From the NCBI GenBank assembly GCA_947846985.1, contig CANTUZ010000001.1, forward strand, positions 6,992,004-7,056,003: a DNA stretch of 64,000 nt, read 5' to 3'. The notes under the pieces are model-generated. The model saw only the letters and a list, made by a program, of their open reading frames with translations. It did no database searches and had not been told where the DNA came from. A program made the translations under genes and the position numbers. The DNA comes from Fratercula arctica. Its lineage: Eukaryota > Chordata > Aves > Charadriiformes > Alcidae. Shown piece by piece: positions 24,970 through 35,094 of the stretch (position 1 is the first letter of the stretch; each line of letters opens with the position of its first letter).

Positions 24970-25829
24970 TTAGAGAAACACTCACGACACTGCCTGGCTG
25001 CTGAACCATGCCACCCATCGTAGTGCGCAAACCGGCGCTCCCCTGGGTTTCTTCTGCCCCCAGTTCTCGGGCATCACCTGCTGGTTCTGGTCCCATGAGG
25101 TGTTGGCTGCTGCGCTGGTGCTCTTGTCCCCATGTCTGCTGGCTGCTGCTCCATGATGCCTGCCCCTCTGCTGTAGCCATTTCAGGAAGCATAGCTGAAA
25201 TTTCCTCTTCCATCCTGTTCACTAGTTTATTCTCTGTATTGATGTTGATGCAGGGGACTTCGAGCTTTCTTCCAGCGCCGTCTTGCTCCAAACATGGCTC
25301 CATCGGTGGCTCCTTGCTGGCCTGAGGGCTGATGCGGGCAGCACAGGGTCCCTCGCATCCCCGAGGATCTCCGGGTCAGGGAGCTCCGGCTGCTCACGCC
25401 CCCTCCCCCCAGCAGGTCTCTGGCTGGGGCACGGTGGTCGGCATCTCCCCACGGCAGGGGCTCACCAGGCAGCTGGTGGTGGCGTGGGGCAGGGTGGTGG
25501 TGCTGGTGTGGGGCAGGAGGGCTCCTCTGCCCACCCCTGCCCTCTGGAAGCCCACACCACTGGGAGGTCACCAACCAGACCCACTGTTGCCTGGCGTGTG
25601 TGTCCCCCAGCCCCACGGCTACCCCTAGACTGTGCCCACAGTCCCACAGCTGCCCCCGCTGGTCCCCCCTGCGCTGCTCTGCATCTGCGCCAGCCTGTCC
25701 CCACCATGGCCACACAACTGCCTCTAGCCTGAATTCTAAATCAGCACATATATGGAGAGCTATAATGCATCCACTGGTTAAAAAAAGGTTTTTTCGTGAA
25801 TTAACAATGTAAGGACACTAAATTACTGA

Positions 25830-27541
25830 AAAGAAAAATGCCCAAGGAAGCAAATGAAAACTTTAGAGGTAAAAACCTTCAGGAAAAGGTAAAGACCTTC
25901 ATGCTGCAGCACACTCGAAGTCTTACAGGGACAAGCCAGGGGCTCCTGAGGCAACAGGAGCCGGGGGGTCACAGATAAAACACCCCAGAGGAAGACCACC
26001 TGAAGAGCAGCACAAAGGAAATGCAGCCGCTCCAGCCAGTGAGACAGCTCCATCGGGCGCCCAGCTGAAGTGCCTTTACGCAAACGCACGCAGCATGGAA
26101 AACAAGCAAGAGGAGTCAGAGATGTGCGCACGCCTCCAGGGCTATGATCTTCTTGACATCACAGAGACGTGGTGGGATGGCTCTTACGATTGGAGCGTTG
26201 GAATGGAGGGATACAGACTCTTCAGGAAGGACAGGCTGGGGAGACAAGGAGGGGATGTTGCCCCCTATGTCAATAGACAGCTGGAGTCCATGGAGCTTCA
26301 CCTGGGCATGGATGAGGACCCAATGGAGAGCTTATGGGTCAAGATCAAAGGGATCACAGGGGCAGGGGACGTTATGGTAGGGGTCTGCTACAGGCCGCCT
26401 GACCAGGGTGATGGAGCGGATGAGGCCCTGCATAGACAGATAGGAGCAGCATTGCGTTCACACGCCTGGTCATCATGGGGGACTTCAGCCACCCCGATAC
26501 CTGATGGAAGGACAGCACAGCAAGGCACAAGAAATCCAGAAAAGTTCTTGGAATGTGTCGATGACAACTTTCTTCTTCAAATGGTAGAGGAGCCAACAAG
26601 GAGAGGAACTATGTCCTTAACAACAAAGAGGGGCTGGTGGGGACTGTCAAGCTCAAGGGTAGCCTCGGTGGCAGTGATCATGAAATGGTAGAATTCAAGA
26701 TCCTTTGGGAAGCGAGGAGAGCACGCAGCAAGCTCACTACCCTGGACTTCAAGAGAGCAGACTTTGGCGTCTTGAGGGACCTGCTTGGCAGGGTAACATG
26801 GGCAAAAGTACTGCAGGAAAGAGGGGCCCAAGAGAGATGGTTGTTATTCAGGGATCACTTCCTCCAGGCTCAGGAGCGGTGCATCCCAAGAATGAGGAAG
26901 TCAGGCAAAAATGCCAGGAGGCCTGTCTGGATTAACAAGGAGCTCCTGGACAAGCTCAAAAGCAAAAAGGAGGCCTACAGAGGGTGGAAGCAAGGACAGG
27001 TTGACTGGGTTGAATACAGAGAAACTGTCCGAGCTAGCAGGAACCAGATTAGGCAAGCTAAAGCCCAGATAGAATTAAATCTGGCTAGGGGCACCAAGGA
27101 TAACAAGCAAAACTTCTATAAGTGCGTCAGGGGTAAAGGCAAAACTAGGGAAGATGTGGGCCCTCTCAGGAAGGAGACAGGAGACCTGGTCACCCAGGAT
27201 ATGCAGAAGGCTGGGGTACTGAATGACTTTTTCACCTTAGTCTTCACCGGCAAGGGCTCCAACCACTCCGCCCAAGGACAAGGGGTAATGGTTTCAAATT
27301 GAAGGAGGGTAGATTTAGATTAGATATTAGGAAAAAATTCTTTACTGTGAGGGTGGTGAGACACTGGAACAGGTTGCCCAGGGAAGCTGTGGATGACCCA
27401 TCCCTGGAGGTGTTCAAGACCAGGCTGGACGGGGCTTTGAGCAACCTGGTCTGGTGGGAGACGTCCCTGCCCATGGCAGGGGGTTGGAACTAGATGATCT
27501 TTAAGGTCCCTTCCAACCCAAACCATTCTGTGATTCTATGA
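25830..27541 (+). mobile_element. CR1 LINE, 5' part plus 3' tail, with internal deletion of the reverse transcriptase
   Basis: Sense CR1. The ORF1/ORF2 junction-like region (25.83-26.09 kb) is followed by endonuclease from 26,095 (DLLDITETWWDGSYDW, VMVGVCYRPPDQGDG). A frameshift moves the rest into the frame 26,637-27,302 ([16 protein letters not shown], then the linker). At about 27,270-27,300 the linker jumps directly to 3' UTR text (ACAAGGGGTAATGGTTTCAA) and the tail CCATTCTGTGATTCTATG. The whole RT domain is missing. No functional protein is possible. Confidence 0.93.
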
Positions 27542-27555
27542 CTTGGGAAGACAAA

Positions 27556-27875
27556 CGTCATTACTCTGAACATCCCCCCTTCCTTCTTCTTTCCCTGGCT
27601 TTATATACTGAGGATGACATCAAATGGCATGGAATGTCCCTTTGGTCAGTCGGGGTTAGCTGTCCTGGCTGTGTCCCCTCCCAACTCCTTGTGCTCCCCA
27701 GCCCATTGCTGATGGAGTGGTGTGAGGAGCAGAAAAGGCCTTGAGAGCTCAGCAACAGCTAAAAACACCAGTGTGCTACTACCAGTGCGCATCCCAAATC
27801 CAAAACACAGCACATTACACCATCTGCTAGCAAGGAAGTCATCCCTATCCCAGCTGAAACCATGGCTGTTGGGTG
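27556..27875 (-). mobile_element. ERV LTR fragment (U3 to TATA), minus orientation
   Basis: On the minus strand the fragment starts near GGTTTCAGCTGGGATAGGG, a typical start of a common avian LTR. It passes through 'AGGCCTTTTCTGCTCCTCAC' and 'CAGCCAGGACAGCTAACCCC', then reaches a TATATAAAG box at about 27,600. It is cut just beyond this, adjacent to the CR1 tail at 27,541. R and U5 are not seen. Confidence 0.75.
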
Positions 27876-28089
27876 ATGTTGGACTTCAGGAGGTTCCTGC
27901 TGGCCCATTTCTGCAGCCCATCCAGCTCCCCAGGTGCATTGGAAACAGGAATGTCCCATAAGGCTGAGAGACCACAGGGACCCAGATTTGGGAGGAATCA
28001 GAGGAATGTTGCCAAACAGCAATGACAGGAGGAAGGAGACGCAGATGAATCTTGGGGTATATATCAGTGTTGGAGTACTAAACTGAATC

Positions 28090-28221
28090 ACAAGGGTGGA
28101 ACTGTGGGAAAAATAGAAGCCAAAGAACTACCATTCCCAGTGGACACAGGAGCCGCTATGTCACTTTTGAATGTCAAGCCTAAGGGGCAACTCTCAGCCG
28201 ACAGAGTTTTGGTTCAAGGAC
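28090..28221 (+). pseudogene. ERV protease fragment
   Basis: A short open stretch encodes a retroviral aspartic-protease N-terminal segment. The catalytic DTGA motif is at 28,143-28,154, preceded by a hydrophobic F-P-V and followed by a methionine/serine/leucine-rich strand. The protein is cut after about 40 residues, where LTR-like sequence begins (TGTCGTGGTTTAACCCCAGC). No other gag or pol domain is contiguous. It is a dead fragment of an endogenous retrovirus. Confidence 0.65.
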
Positions 28222-28310
28222 TGTCGTGGTTTAACCCCAGCCGGCAGCAAAGAACCAGGGGGCCGCTCGCTCATTCCCCCCGAGACATGACGCACAGCCT
28301 GCACCTGGCT
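28222..28310 (-). mobile_element. ERV LTR end fragment
   Basis: TGTCGTGGTTTAACCCCAGC followed by 'CGCTCGCTCATTCCCCCC' matches the terminal segment of an avian LTR family also seen at 32,963. By comparison with fuller copies I infer it is the U5 end read in reverse. Similarity fades after about 28,310. Confidence 0.6.
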
Positions 28311-29134
28311 TCTAGACTGTGGCCTCCATTTCTCCCTTCCACAGGGACTACCAAACCAGCCCGCTTTGCCTTTTCAGGGTCTCCACCTTGGCCCAAATGA
28401 CTTGGCCCAAGTGGGCTGTGTTCACTGTTTGCCCTTGTGTACATTCAGCTGTCGTGACATCACAAATGGGACCTCTTTGCGGCCTGGTAACAGCTGAACT
28501 TGGCACAGGGAGGGTCAGAGGCAGAGAAACTAGCTCCTGAGTTCTGGAGGGAGACCATGAGAGCTGGAGAAGCGCGGAGGGAGCTGAATCCTTACACCGC
28601 CCAGCCTTGAGCGTGGAACTGGTAACTTCTGGCATTGTGTTTGTTGACTTACGTGTTTTATCACTACCCCGTTGGTCTTCCAACTCACCAGCCTTCTCTC
28701 TGTCCACTGCAGCACAGTGACTGAACATCTGCTTAAGCCAAGGGGTGGAACGGCTTATTTTGCTTCTTGCTCTCAGTAGGGATTGTACCTTAATCTATGG
28801 CAGGGCGTTACCTCCAATGATTGTCACGGAACAGCATCCCAGGCGGATAAGAACAGCCATTTGTACTACTTTTGTACCGACAGCACTGTTCAAATATGTA
28901 CAGCCCAAAGCACGGGTTACTTTTAGGCACTGGGCATCAGGCCATGAACAATTATCGATTACAGCTGATGGTAACCAAAGGTTTCTAGAGGCTGTGGCTG
29001 CTCTGTCAGCAGTGGATACCACCTCACTGTTTAGCTAGACTGAAGGCCAAAAAGTTAAAGGATGCGTCCTGTGCTCGTACCGTGATTGTTCTTCACTCAT
29101 TTTTTTTCCTTTTTTGGAAGGAAAATAGTTTATA

Positions 29135-29183
<49 letters not shown>

Positions 29184-29384
29184 ATAGTTTAGAACCCAGA
29201 GCTTGTTTGAGCCTGACAGCTTGAGTACAGAGGCAAAGAAAGGACTGTTGGGTTTGAATGTGAAGAAGCAAACATTCATCCATTTGCTTGTAAGCCTATG
29301 CTGTTGGGAATGGCAAGAAATGTACACACACCTTTCTTCATCTAGGTTTGGCTCAACACCCAGAAGTGAAAAACTGTCTTATCA
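28311..29384. other. Upstream region of FBXO39
   Basis: No coding gene is recognised. The stretch holds unassigned, possibly ERV-derived sequence and a perfect (TA)20 microsatellite. Near 29,345 an acceptor-like TTCTTCATCTAG could join an upstream non-coding exon to the FBXO39 start exon. A promoter could not be pinpointed. Confidence 0.35.
29140..29179. repeat. (TA)20 microsatellite
   Basis: An uninterrupted TA dinucleotide run of about 40 bases, some 200 bases before the FBXO39 start codon. It is likely to be length-polymorphic. Confidence 0.97.
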
Positions 29385-30398
29385 ATGGAAGATAACAGTG
29401 AACCTGAGCAGAGCCCCTGGGCTCACCTACCTGATGTCTGTCTGAGACGTGTCTTCCATTTGTTAGACAACAGGGACAGATCTAACGCTGCCTTAGTCTG
29501 TAAAAAATGGAATTGGGCCATCCACTCAGGGTCCCTCTGGAGAAAGACAACCATCACATTCTATGGCCAACCCTCAAGGGAGGACACATTGGAGTTGCAA
29601 AGTGCCCTGTGGTATCTCAGGAAATTTGGCAAGTATCTGGAGTGCCTTGAGATCAAGTTATGGAATCCTTCCAATCCTGCCTTTACCCCAAATTTTCAAG
29701 TGACTATGAGAGGTCTTTTTTCACACCTGGGCAAGTGTAACAGTCGCCTAGTGTCCCTGAGCATCGAGTACCTGGGATTAGACCACTTCGTCTGGGAAAA
29801 TGTGACAAAGGCTCAGTTTCTGAAGAACTTATCTACCTTCCTGAAAAGAATGAGCAAACGGCTTGATTATCTCAACTTAAAAGGAGCCAGATTAACCTTG
29901 GAAGAAGGCTGTGAGCTTCTGAATTCTCTCACCTGCTTGACAAATGAAAGCTCTCTGTCTGAAATCAATATCGAGGATTTCTTCAGCTTCCATGTTCCTG
30001 TCTTCAGCAGCACCTTGTTCCACCAAACCATGTCCAAGTTCCACAGCCTGGTCGTCCTGACTTTCAATTATAACTGCATCTCTGACAAACTGCTGAACAC
30101 CCTGTGGAAGCACAGCGCTCATTCCCTGTGCACCTTGAATATCAAATGTCATATCCATGACCCTCATAGGCAAGTGGTCAGGGGAACGTCGTGGGCAAAC
30201 TTGGCCAAGAGAGCCCCAAAACTGAGCGTGAACTTCTTCTTTGAAAGAGTCACGAAGCATGACCACCTAGCCAGGATCCTGCTCGTGGAGATCCCAGTCA
30301 GGAGCATCAGTCTACAGAGCTACAATTTCAGAGACCCAGACTGGACAATGAAACCCACCCTCACCAACCTCATCCCAGTCTACTGGCATGTTCTGCAG
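29385..30398 (+). CDS. FBXO39: FBXO39 coding exon 1
   Basis: Encodes residues 1-338: the F-box and most of the leucine-rich region. It ends in phase 0 after ...YWHVLQ at a CAG|GTACAG donor. The open frame continues past the donor to 30,500, but that extension matches nothing in the family. Confidence 0.95.
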
Positions 30399-32554
30399 GT
30401 ACAGGAACCAAGAGTGACATCTCACTGCAGTATCACAAAGTTAAGCAAAGTAATCCTACAGGACTTCCGCATAGCAGTGGTCAGCAGTAGGAATTCCTGA
30501 TCGCGTCAGTGTTATGTCCAGAGGGCAATTTTCATAAGCGAGCCACTCCAGTGTTCCACGCTAGTCTGGTTGAGATCATTATCCTTGTCCAGTTACAATC
30601 CCCATTATGCCAGTCTTCGCTGTCAGGCTGATGTCAGGTTGCTCTCATAAAAAGCTAAAACATCCAAAATACTGGTGCTTGGAATGTCAGCTGTGAGCAA
30701 AAATAGTTTTTCAGGCAGGAAAACCTCAATTTTGTAAAAACCCTTTAGGCTTATTCTAGTCAGACATACTCATGTTTAGTAACTGAAAACTTTCTTATCC
30801 TTTCAGATTTTTCTGAACCCCATCCTTTTGCAGGGAAATCTGCATATGAGGAAAATAGTCTGTACACCCTGTTTGCTTACGGAGCTGTAGCCTGCATCCG
30901 GCTGCACCGACGGTTTTGCTCCCTTTTGGCAATACACAAATGTCTACAGCAGATGTAAACTAACTGGTGCCCATGTCAAAGCCCTTTGGTGTCACCAAGG
31001 ATGTGCCACCAAAGGTGTGCAGCAGCTGACCCACGCCAATGAGCATCAGGTCTTTGCGTGCCTGAGAGAAGCACGTGGCCTGATGGTTGCTGACAGCTCT
31101 CTTTAAGTTCTGTTGCACTGCAGAGCTTCCAATGAACGGCAGGGATCTGCAAAGCTTTCTAGAAATTGTCTTTGGATCTAATCTCATACCTGGGATAATT
31201 TCCAATATGTCAAATAAGATCATGGCATGAACTGTGGGTGCAGCATCTTCTAATGGCAATAGAAGCTGTCTATCTCTTAGGGTGGGGTGCAATGCACAAG
31301 CCCCCCCCTCCCATCTCCACAGGAGAGGGGGCATTACTGTAGCATATACTGTTGTCGTTACACAAAACTGATTCTCTGCTCCTGTCAAGGGACAAAATTG
31401 ATCTCCTGACAGTCCCTTCTATTGGTAACATTGAGAAACTTGTGTATTGAATTCTAGCTACTGTGCTCACCATCTCTGTTCGGTAGCACTAACAATATTC
31501 ATTCCTTTTTCAAGAAATTAACACTTCGATTGAACAATGACTATGAGCTGCTGGACGACGAACTGCTCCAGCTCACCTTATCATGCCAGAGGCTGTTCTT
31601 TCTGAAAGTGTGGGCATTTCTAAGTGTCACCTTTGTGGAGAGGCTGCTCCAAAACCGTGCAGAAGGGAAATGCAGTTTGACTACTATAAAGGTAAGACTT
31701 TGTGCTTCAAAACTCCCTTTCCCTACCTCTCTCCAATACCCAGAGAAAAGTGAGGTCCCCATGCCCAGAGAAAGGTCACTTATGGAAATGTTAACATAAC
31801 TACCTTCCCTACATTATGTTTTAGCATTATAACAAGCCTGAGAACCACTCACAGAGATGGGGCTTTCCGACCCCCTTAGCCAGGTACAGAATACTGCAGA
31901 AGCTGAATAACAAGCCCCAGCAATTCCACAAGTCCTTCCTGGGCTGGGGTTCCCTCTGTCTCCTCTAGTTCAGCCTGGGGATTCTGAGTCACCTCCCAGC
32001 CCCAGCGCTTACGTCTATGCTTAAGTTGAGGCCCGCTTTAAGTTGAACCCCACTAAACTGTCATCACTCTTTAGGGATGCTGTGTTGAACTGGGGCCAGA
32101 CCACGACTGTAGCTGGTGTACACCACGCTGCTTCGCGTGCCAGATGCTGAATTTAGTGGATCCTCCCTGATCTGTGCAAGTCCCAGGGGTGCCTCAGTTC
32201 TGGGGGTAAAAGGAACCTTGCTCTTCCCAGAGATTCTTTGGCAGGAGATGATGTTTTCAGTCAGTTTGGAGTGAAAACAATGACATCTCAAGATTTTACT
32301 CCAAGCCAAGGCATTTGCCTTCTCTAGGTTCCTCATTAGTCACAGAGGCTTCTTTTCTCACAAGCTCTAATGGGCTGGACGTGCTCCGTGTATCTGAGAG
32401 ACATAACTGTCATTCATTCGTACAGGTCGGGATTTACACAGCCCGAGAAGAGACCAGTGAAGAGGATCGGCTCTTGCGTGATATTTACAGGAGGTTCAAA
32501 TGCCTGATTGACTCAGAGATTAATTATTTTGTTGTCATCCACTCAATGGCGTAA
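29385..32554 (+). CDS. FBXO39: FBXO39, F-box only protein 39 (three coding exons, complete)
   Basis: Substrate-recognition subunit of an SCF (SKP1-CUL1-F-box) ubiquitin ligase; the family protein is known mainly from testis and as a cancer-testis antigen. The joined coding exons 29,385-30,398, 31,515-31,691 and 32,426-32,554 give 439 residues and a TAA stop, close to the roughly 442 of the mammalian protein. The F-box spans about residues 12-55 (WAHLPDVCLRRVFHLL, AALVCKKWNWAI). Leucine-rich repeat-like sequence follows, with family signatures RLDYLNLKGARLT, NYNCISD, KVNFFFER-type VNFFFERVTKHD, and a C-terminal FVERLL. Donors GTACAG and GTAAGA and acceptors TTTTTCAAG and CGTACAG are canonical GT-AG. 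The start is the first ATG and gives the expected N-terminus. No stop or frameshift is seen. In mammals the gene lies at the 17p13 equivalent, not beside HIKESHI/EED, so a lineage-specific paralogue is possible. Confidence 0.94.
30960..31249 (-). pseudogene. Unidentified terminal-exon-like frame inside FBXO39 intron 1, antisense
   Basis: On the minus strand an acceptor-like TTCTATTGCCATTAG is followed by 95 open codons and TAG. The reading frame looks coding-like, with mixed charged and hydrophobic residues (DAAPTVHAMILFDILEIIPG, RLDPKTISRKLCRSLPFIG, LIGVGQLLHTFGGTSL). It continues open upstream of the acceptor as well. I do not recognise the protein and see no partner exon. It may be the last exon of an unknown gene, a retro-pseudogene, or a chance frame. 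Confidence 0.3.
31515..31691 (+). CDS. FBXO39: FBXO39 coding exon 2
   Basis: 59 codons (KLTLRLNNDYELLDDELLQL, LKVWAFLSVTFVERLLQN), flanked by acceptor TTTTTCAAG and donor AAG|GTAAGA. Phase is 0 at both ends. It aligns directly to the mammalian FBXO39 segment that follows HTLQ. Confidence 0.93.
32426..32554 (+). CDS. FBXO39: FBXO39 coding exon 3 with stop
   Basis: 42 codons plus TAA (VGIYTAREETSEEDRLLRDI, SEINYFVVIHSMA), after acceptor TTCGTACAG. It corresponds to the family C-terminus, including the conserved SE-x-x-YFVV. No canonical AATAAA was found within about 300 bases downstream, so the 3' end is undefined. Confidence 0.92.
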   Translation, partial: VGIYTAREETSEEDRLLRDIYRRFKCLIDSEINYFVVIHSMA

Positions 32555-32962
32555 ACCAGAGGAAGCGAGAAGAACACCCAGTGCCACCTGCAAGCAATGA
32601 ATGGATCCTTTGGAGGGGTCTAGGAAGGAATTTGAATGTTGACAGCAGTGCCTCTGAAAGAGAGAGACCTTTACAGCAGGACAGAGGTAAGGGACAAGGT
32701 TACACTCCAGGCATTAAAATGTTGGACTTGGGAACAGGCCTCCTATGTCTCCAGCATCATTTCTTCTTGCCCTTGCTTTGTTTTTCCTCGCCAGAACCAA
32801 AGGAAGCAGCGAGCCCTTTTCCACGCTTACAGGCATCTCTAGGAAAAATAAGGCCCTCCTCTTTCTTCAGCACCTCTGACTGTAGAGCTTCAAACACCTT
32901 ATCAATGAAGCCCATTGCGCTGTTTCCATTCTACAAAGAGGGAAACTGAGACATGGGGTGAT

Positions 32963-33433
32963 GTCCTGGTTTAACTTCAGCCAGCAACAAAGAACCACGC
33001 GGCTGCTCGCTCACTTCCCCCCCTCCCCCCGCTGTGGGAGAAGGGTAGAGTGGGAAGAAAAAGGCAAAAGTCATGGGTTGAGATAAAGGCAGTTTAACAG
33101 TGAGCAGTGAAGGAAAGAGGAAAACCATAACAACAATGCTGTCAGAGGAATGTACAAAACACCATTAATGTACCACTGCTCACCGACTGGACCCAGGAAG
33201 CCCCCAGCCCACTCCCCAGCTGGGATTTCCTGCTCCATTTTCCAGCCAGCTCCTGGCTATGGAATACCTGTGTCCCATGCCAGCTCCTTGGGAAAATTAA
33301 CCCTATCCCCACCAGAACCAGGATGTTACCCACCCCTTGTCCTATACCATCAACATCATGCCCAGATCTTACACTTTCCAATGAGTTACCACCACTTTTG
33401 CCTGTCTTTGATATATACAAACATATACAGACA
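32963..33433 (-). mobile_element. ERV LTR, probable 3' LTR of a minus-strand provirus remnant
   Basis: Begins TGTCCTGGTTTAACTTCAGC and continues with the same family text as 28,222, then about 400 bases of LTR-like sequence up to a CR1 insertion. Its orientation (U5 end at the left) agrees with the antisense integrase to the right, so both probably belong to one provirus inserted on the minus strand. Confidence 0.65.
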
Positions 33434-33760
33434 CGCAGCTATCATAGAATCATAGAATTGTCCAGGTCAGAAGGGACCTTTCAGATCATCAAGTCCAACC
33501 ATCAACCCAATGCTGACAAAAACCATCACTAAACCATGTCCCTCAGCACCACATCTGCCCGGTTTTTAAATACCTCCAGGGATGGCGACTCCACCACTTC
33601 CATGGGCAGCCTGTTCCAACGCTTGACAACCCTTTTGGTGAAGACATTTTTCCTAATATCCATCCTAAACCTCCCCTGGCGCAAGTTGAGGCTATTTCCA
33701 CTTGTTCTATCGCTTGTTCCTTGGGAGAAAAGACTGACCCTTAGTCTCTGGGCCATCCCT
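33434..33760 (-). mobile_element. CR1 LINE 3' fragment inserted in ERV sequence
   Basis: Starts TCATAGAATCATAGAATTG, followed by 'CAGGTCAGAAGGGACCTTTC' and CR1 3' UTR text to about 33,740. ERV-like sequence lies on both sides, so this CR1 landed after the provirus did. Confidence 0.93.
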
Positions 33761-33764
33761 CTAC

Positions 33765-34235
33765 AATGTCCGTTGAGTTAATTTCATCCATGGCTTTGGG
33801 CTCCCTCTGTTAGAGCAGTCTCTCAGGGCAGGGGAGACGGTGTGTGGTGCTGGACTGCTGCATGCTGTATCCAGAGCTCATGGCTGGTGTAGCTGGTGCA
33901 GCCCCTGCCCACAGTTTGCGGGTTGAAGATGTCGATCTCAAGGAAGTTGCTGGGCGCCAGCTGCTGAGGTCAGGTCTGATCCCATCACCACTGTGCTTTA
34001 CTCAGGTTCATCACAGTCCATCTGCCATCGTTTTGGATGATTCTTACTGTAGTACCATTGGTATGGCATCTAGCAATTCCAGTAGTGATGACTTACAGTG
34101 GCAGGGTTATTTAGCAATTAACATCACACAATTCGATGCACTGGCTATTCTCACCACACTCAGATACCATGAGGTGCACATCAGAGCTCCCCATCCTTCT
34201 ACATCACCTACCACGTGCCCCCAGGTCCTTAAGTG
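33765..34235 (-). other. ERV internal 3' region, non-coding or decayed
   Basis: This lies between the CR1 insertion and the integrase segment of the minus-strand provirus. It probably derives from the 3' internal part of the element, but no envelope motif is recognisable. The plus-strand frame at 33,844-34,236 has no family resemblance. Confidence 0.4.
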
Positions 34236-35090
34236 AAAGCAGTCCCACGGATAGGTTTGCCTTTGCCTGAGGCAGGACTAACCCAGACCATCTTCCCTGA
34301 CATATTCTTCCTGTGCACTACGGGGACTTTATCCCCTTCTACAGTACATGGAAGTTCTGATTGGGCAGGGCCAGCCCGATTGGTAGATCCCCTGGTGTTA
34401 ACCAGCCAGGTAGCCTTTGCTAAATGTGTATCCCAGTGTTTTAAGGTCCAACTACCCATTGCTCTCAGTGTAGTTTTTAACAGCCCATTGTATTTTTCGA
34501 TCTTCCCAGAGGCGGGTACATGGCAGGGGATGTGATATACCCACTCAGTGCCACGCTCCTTGGCCCAGGGGTCTATAAGAGTGTTTCAGAAATGAGTCCC
34601 ACTGTCCGACTCAATTCTCTCTGGGGTGCCATGTCACCAGAGGACTTGCTTTTCAAGGCCCAGGACAGTGTTCCAGGCAGTGGCATGGGGCACAGGGTAT
34701 GTTTCCAGCCATCCAGTGGCTGCTTCCACCACTGTGAGCACATGGTCCTTACCTTGGTGGGTTTGTGAGAGTGCAATATCATCAATCTGCCAGGCCTCCC
34801 CATGTTGATATTTCAGTCATCGTCCTCCATACCACAGAGGCTTTCACCACTTGACTCACTTGATTGCAGCAAGTTTCACATTCATGGATAACCTGTGCAG
34901 TAGTGTCCGTGGTCAAGTCCACCCCTCGGTCACGAGCCCATCTCTATGTTGCATCTCTTCCTTGGTGGCCTGAGGTGACATGAGCCCACCAAGCGATGAA
35001 TAGTTCACCATTATGTTGCCAGTCCAGATCCACCTAAGCCACCTCAATCCTAGCAGCCCAATCTGCCTGCTGGTTGTTTTGATGTTCCTC
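34236..35090 (-). pseudogene. ERV pol integrase, broken
   Basis: On the minus strand the translated pieces follow retroviral integrase order: the zinc-binding end (HECETC), the catalytic core and the C-terminal part. The core has an early Asp (DDIALS), TVVEAATGWLE, then the second catalytic Asp in ESDSGTHF (codon at 34,604-34,606) and the catalytic Glu in SGKIEKYNG. An in-frame TGA at 34,586-34,588 interrupts the core. Further stops and shifts break the N-terminal part. The element cannot make integrase. It is the pol 3' end of the minus-strand provirus whose LTR lies at 32,963. Confidence 0.85.
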
Positions 35091-35094
35091 AGTG

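Larger units (their letters stand above)
23232..25740 (-). other. Unidentified GC-rich block with duplicated modules and in-frame tandem repeats
   Basis: This lies between two CR1 elements that point away from each other. I do not recognise it. On the minus strand two long open frames follow one another: 25,303-24,569 (244 aa) and 24,487-23,786 (233 aa). The first contains a 20-residue repeat (60 bp, three copies). The second contains a 12-residue repeat of the type QESRRGSVKVPG (36 bp, three full copies plus partial ones). Both units are multiples of three. Each frame is preceded by a related module: one reads NKLVNRMEEEISAMLPEMA, the other VKGAGKEISDKCPEIMSQP. A looser relative, [14 protein letters not shown], follows at about 24,150. 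An indel shifts the frame between the two long frames. It could be a decayed repeat-rich gene, an unfamiliar transposon part, or GC-rich DNA open by chance. Confidence 0.3.

Noticed and set aside
23232..25740. Assigning the unknown block to CR1 ORF1
   Set aside because: The translated text has none of the ORF1 features I know, and the adjacent CR1 is truncated inside the endonuclease, so ORF1 is not expected there.
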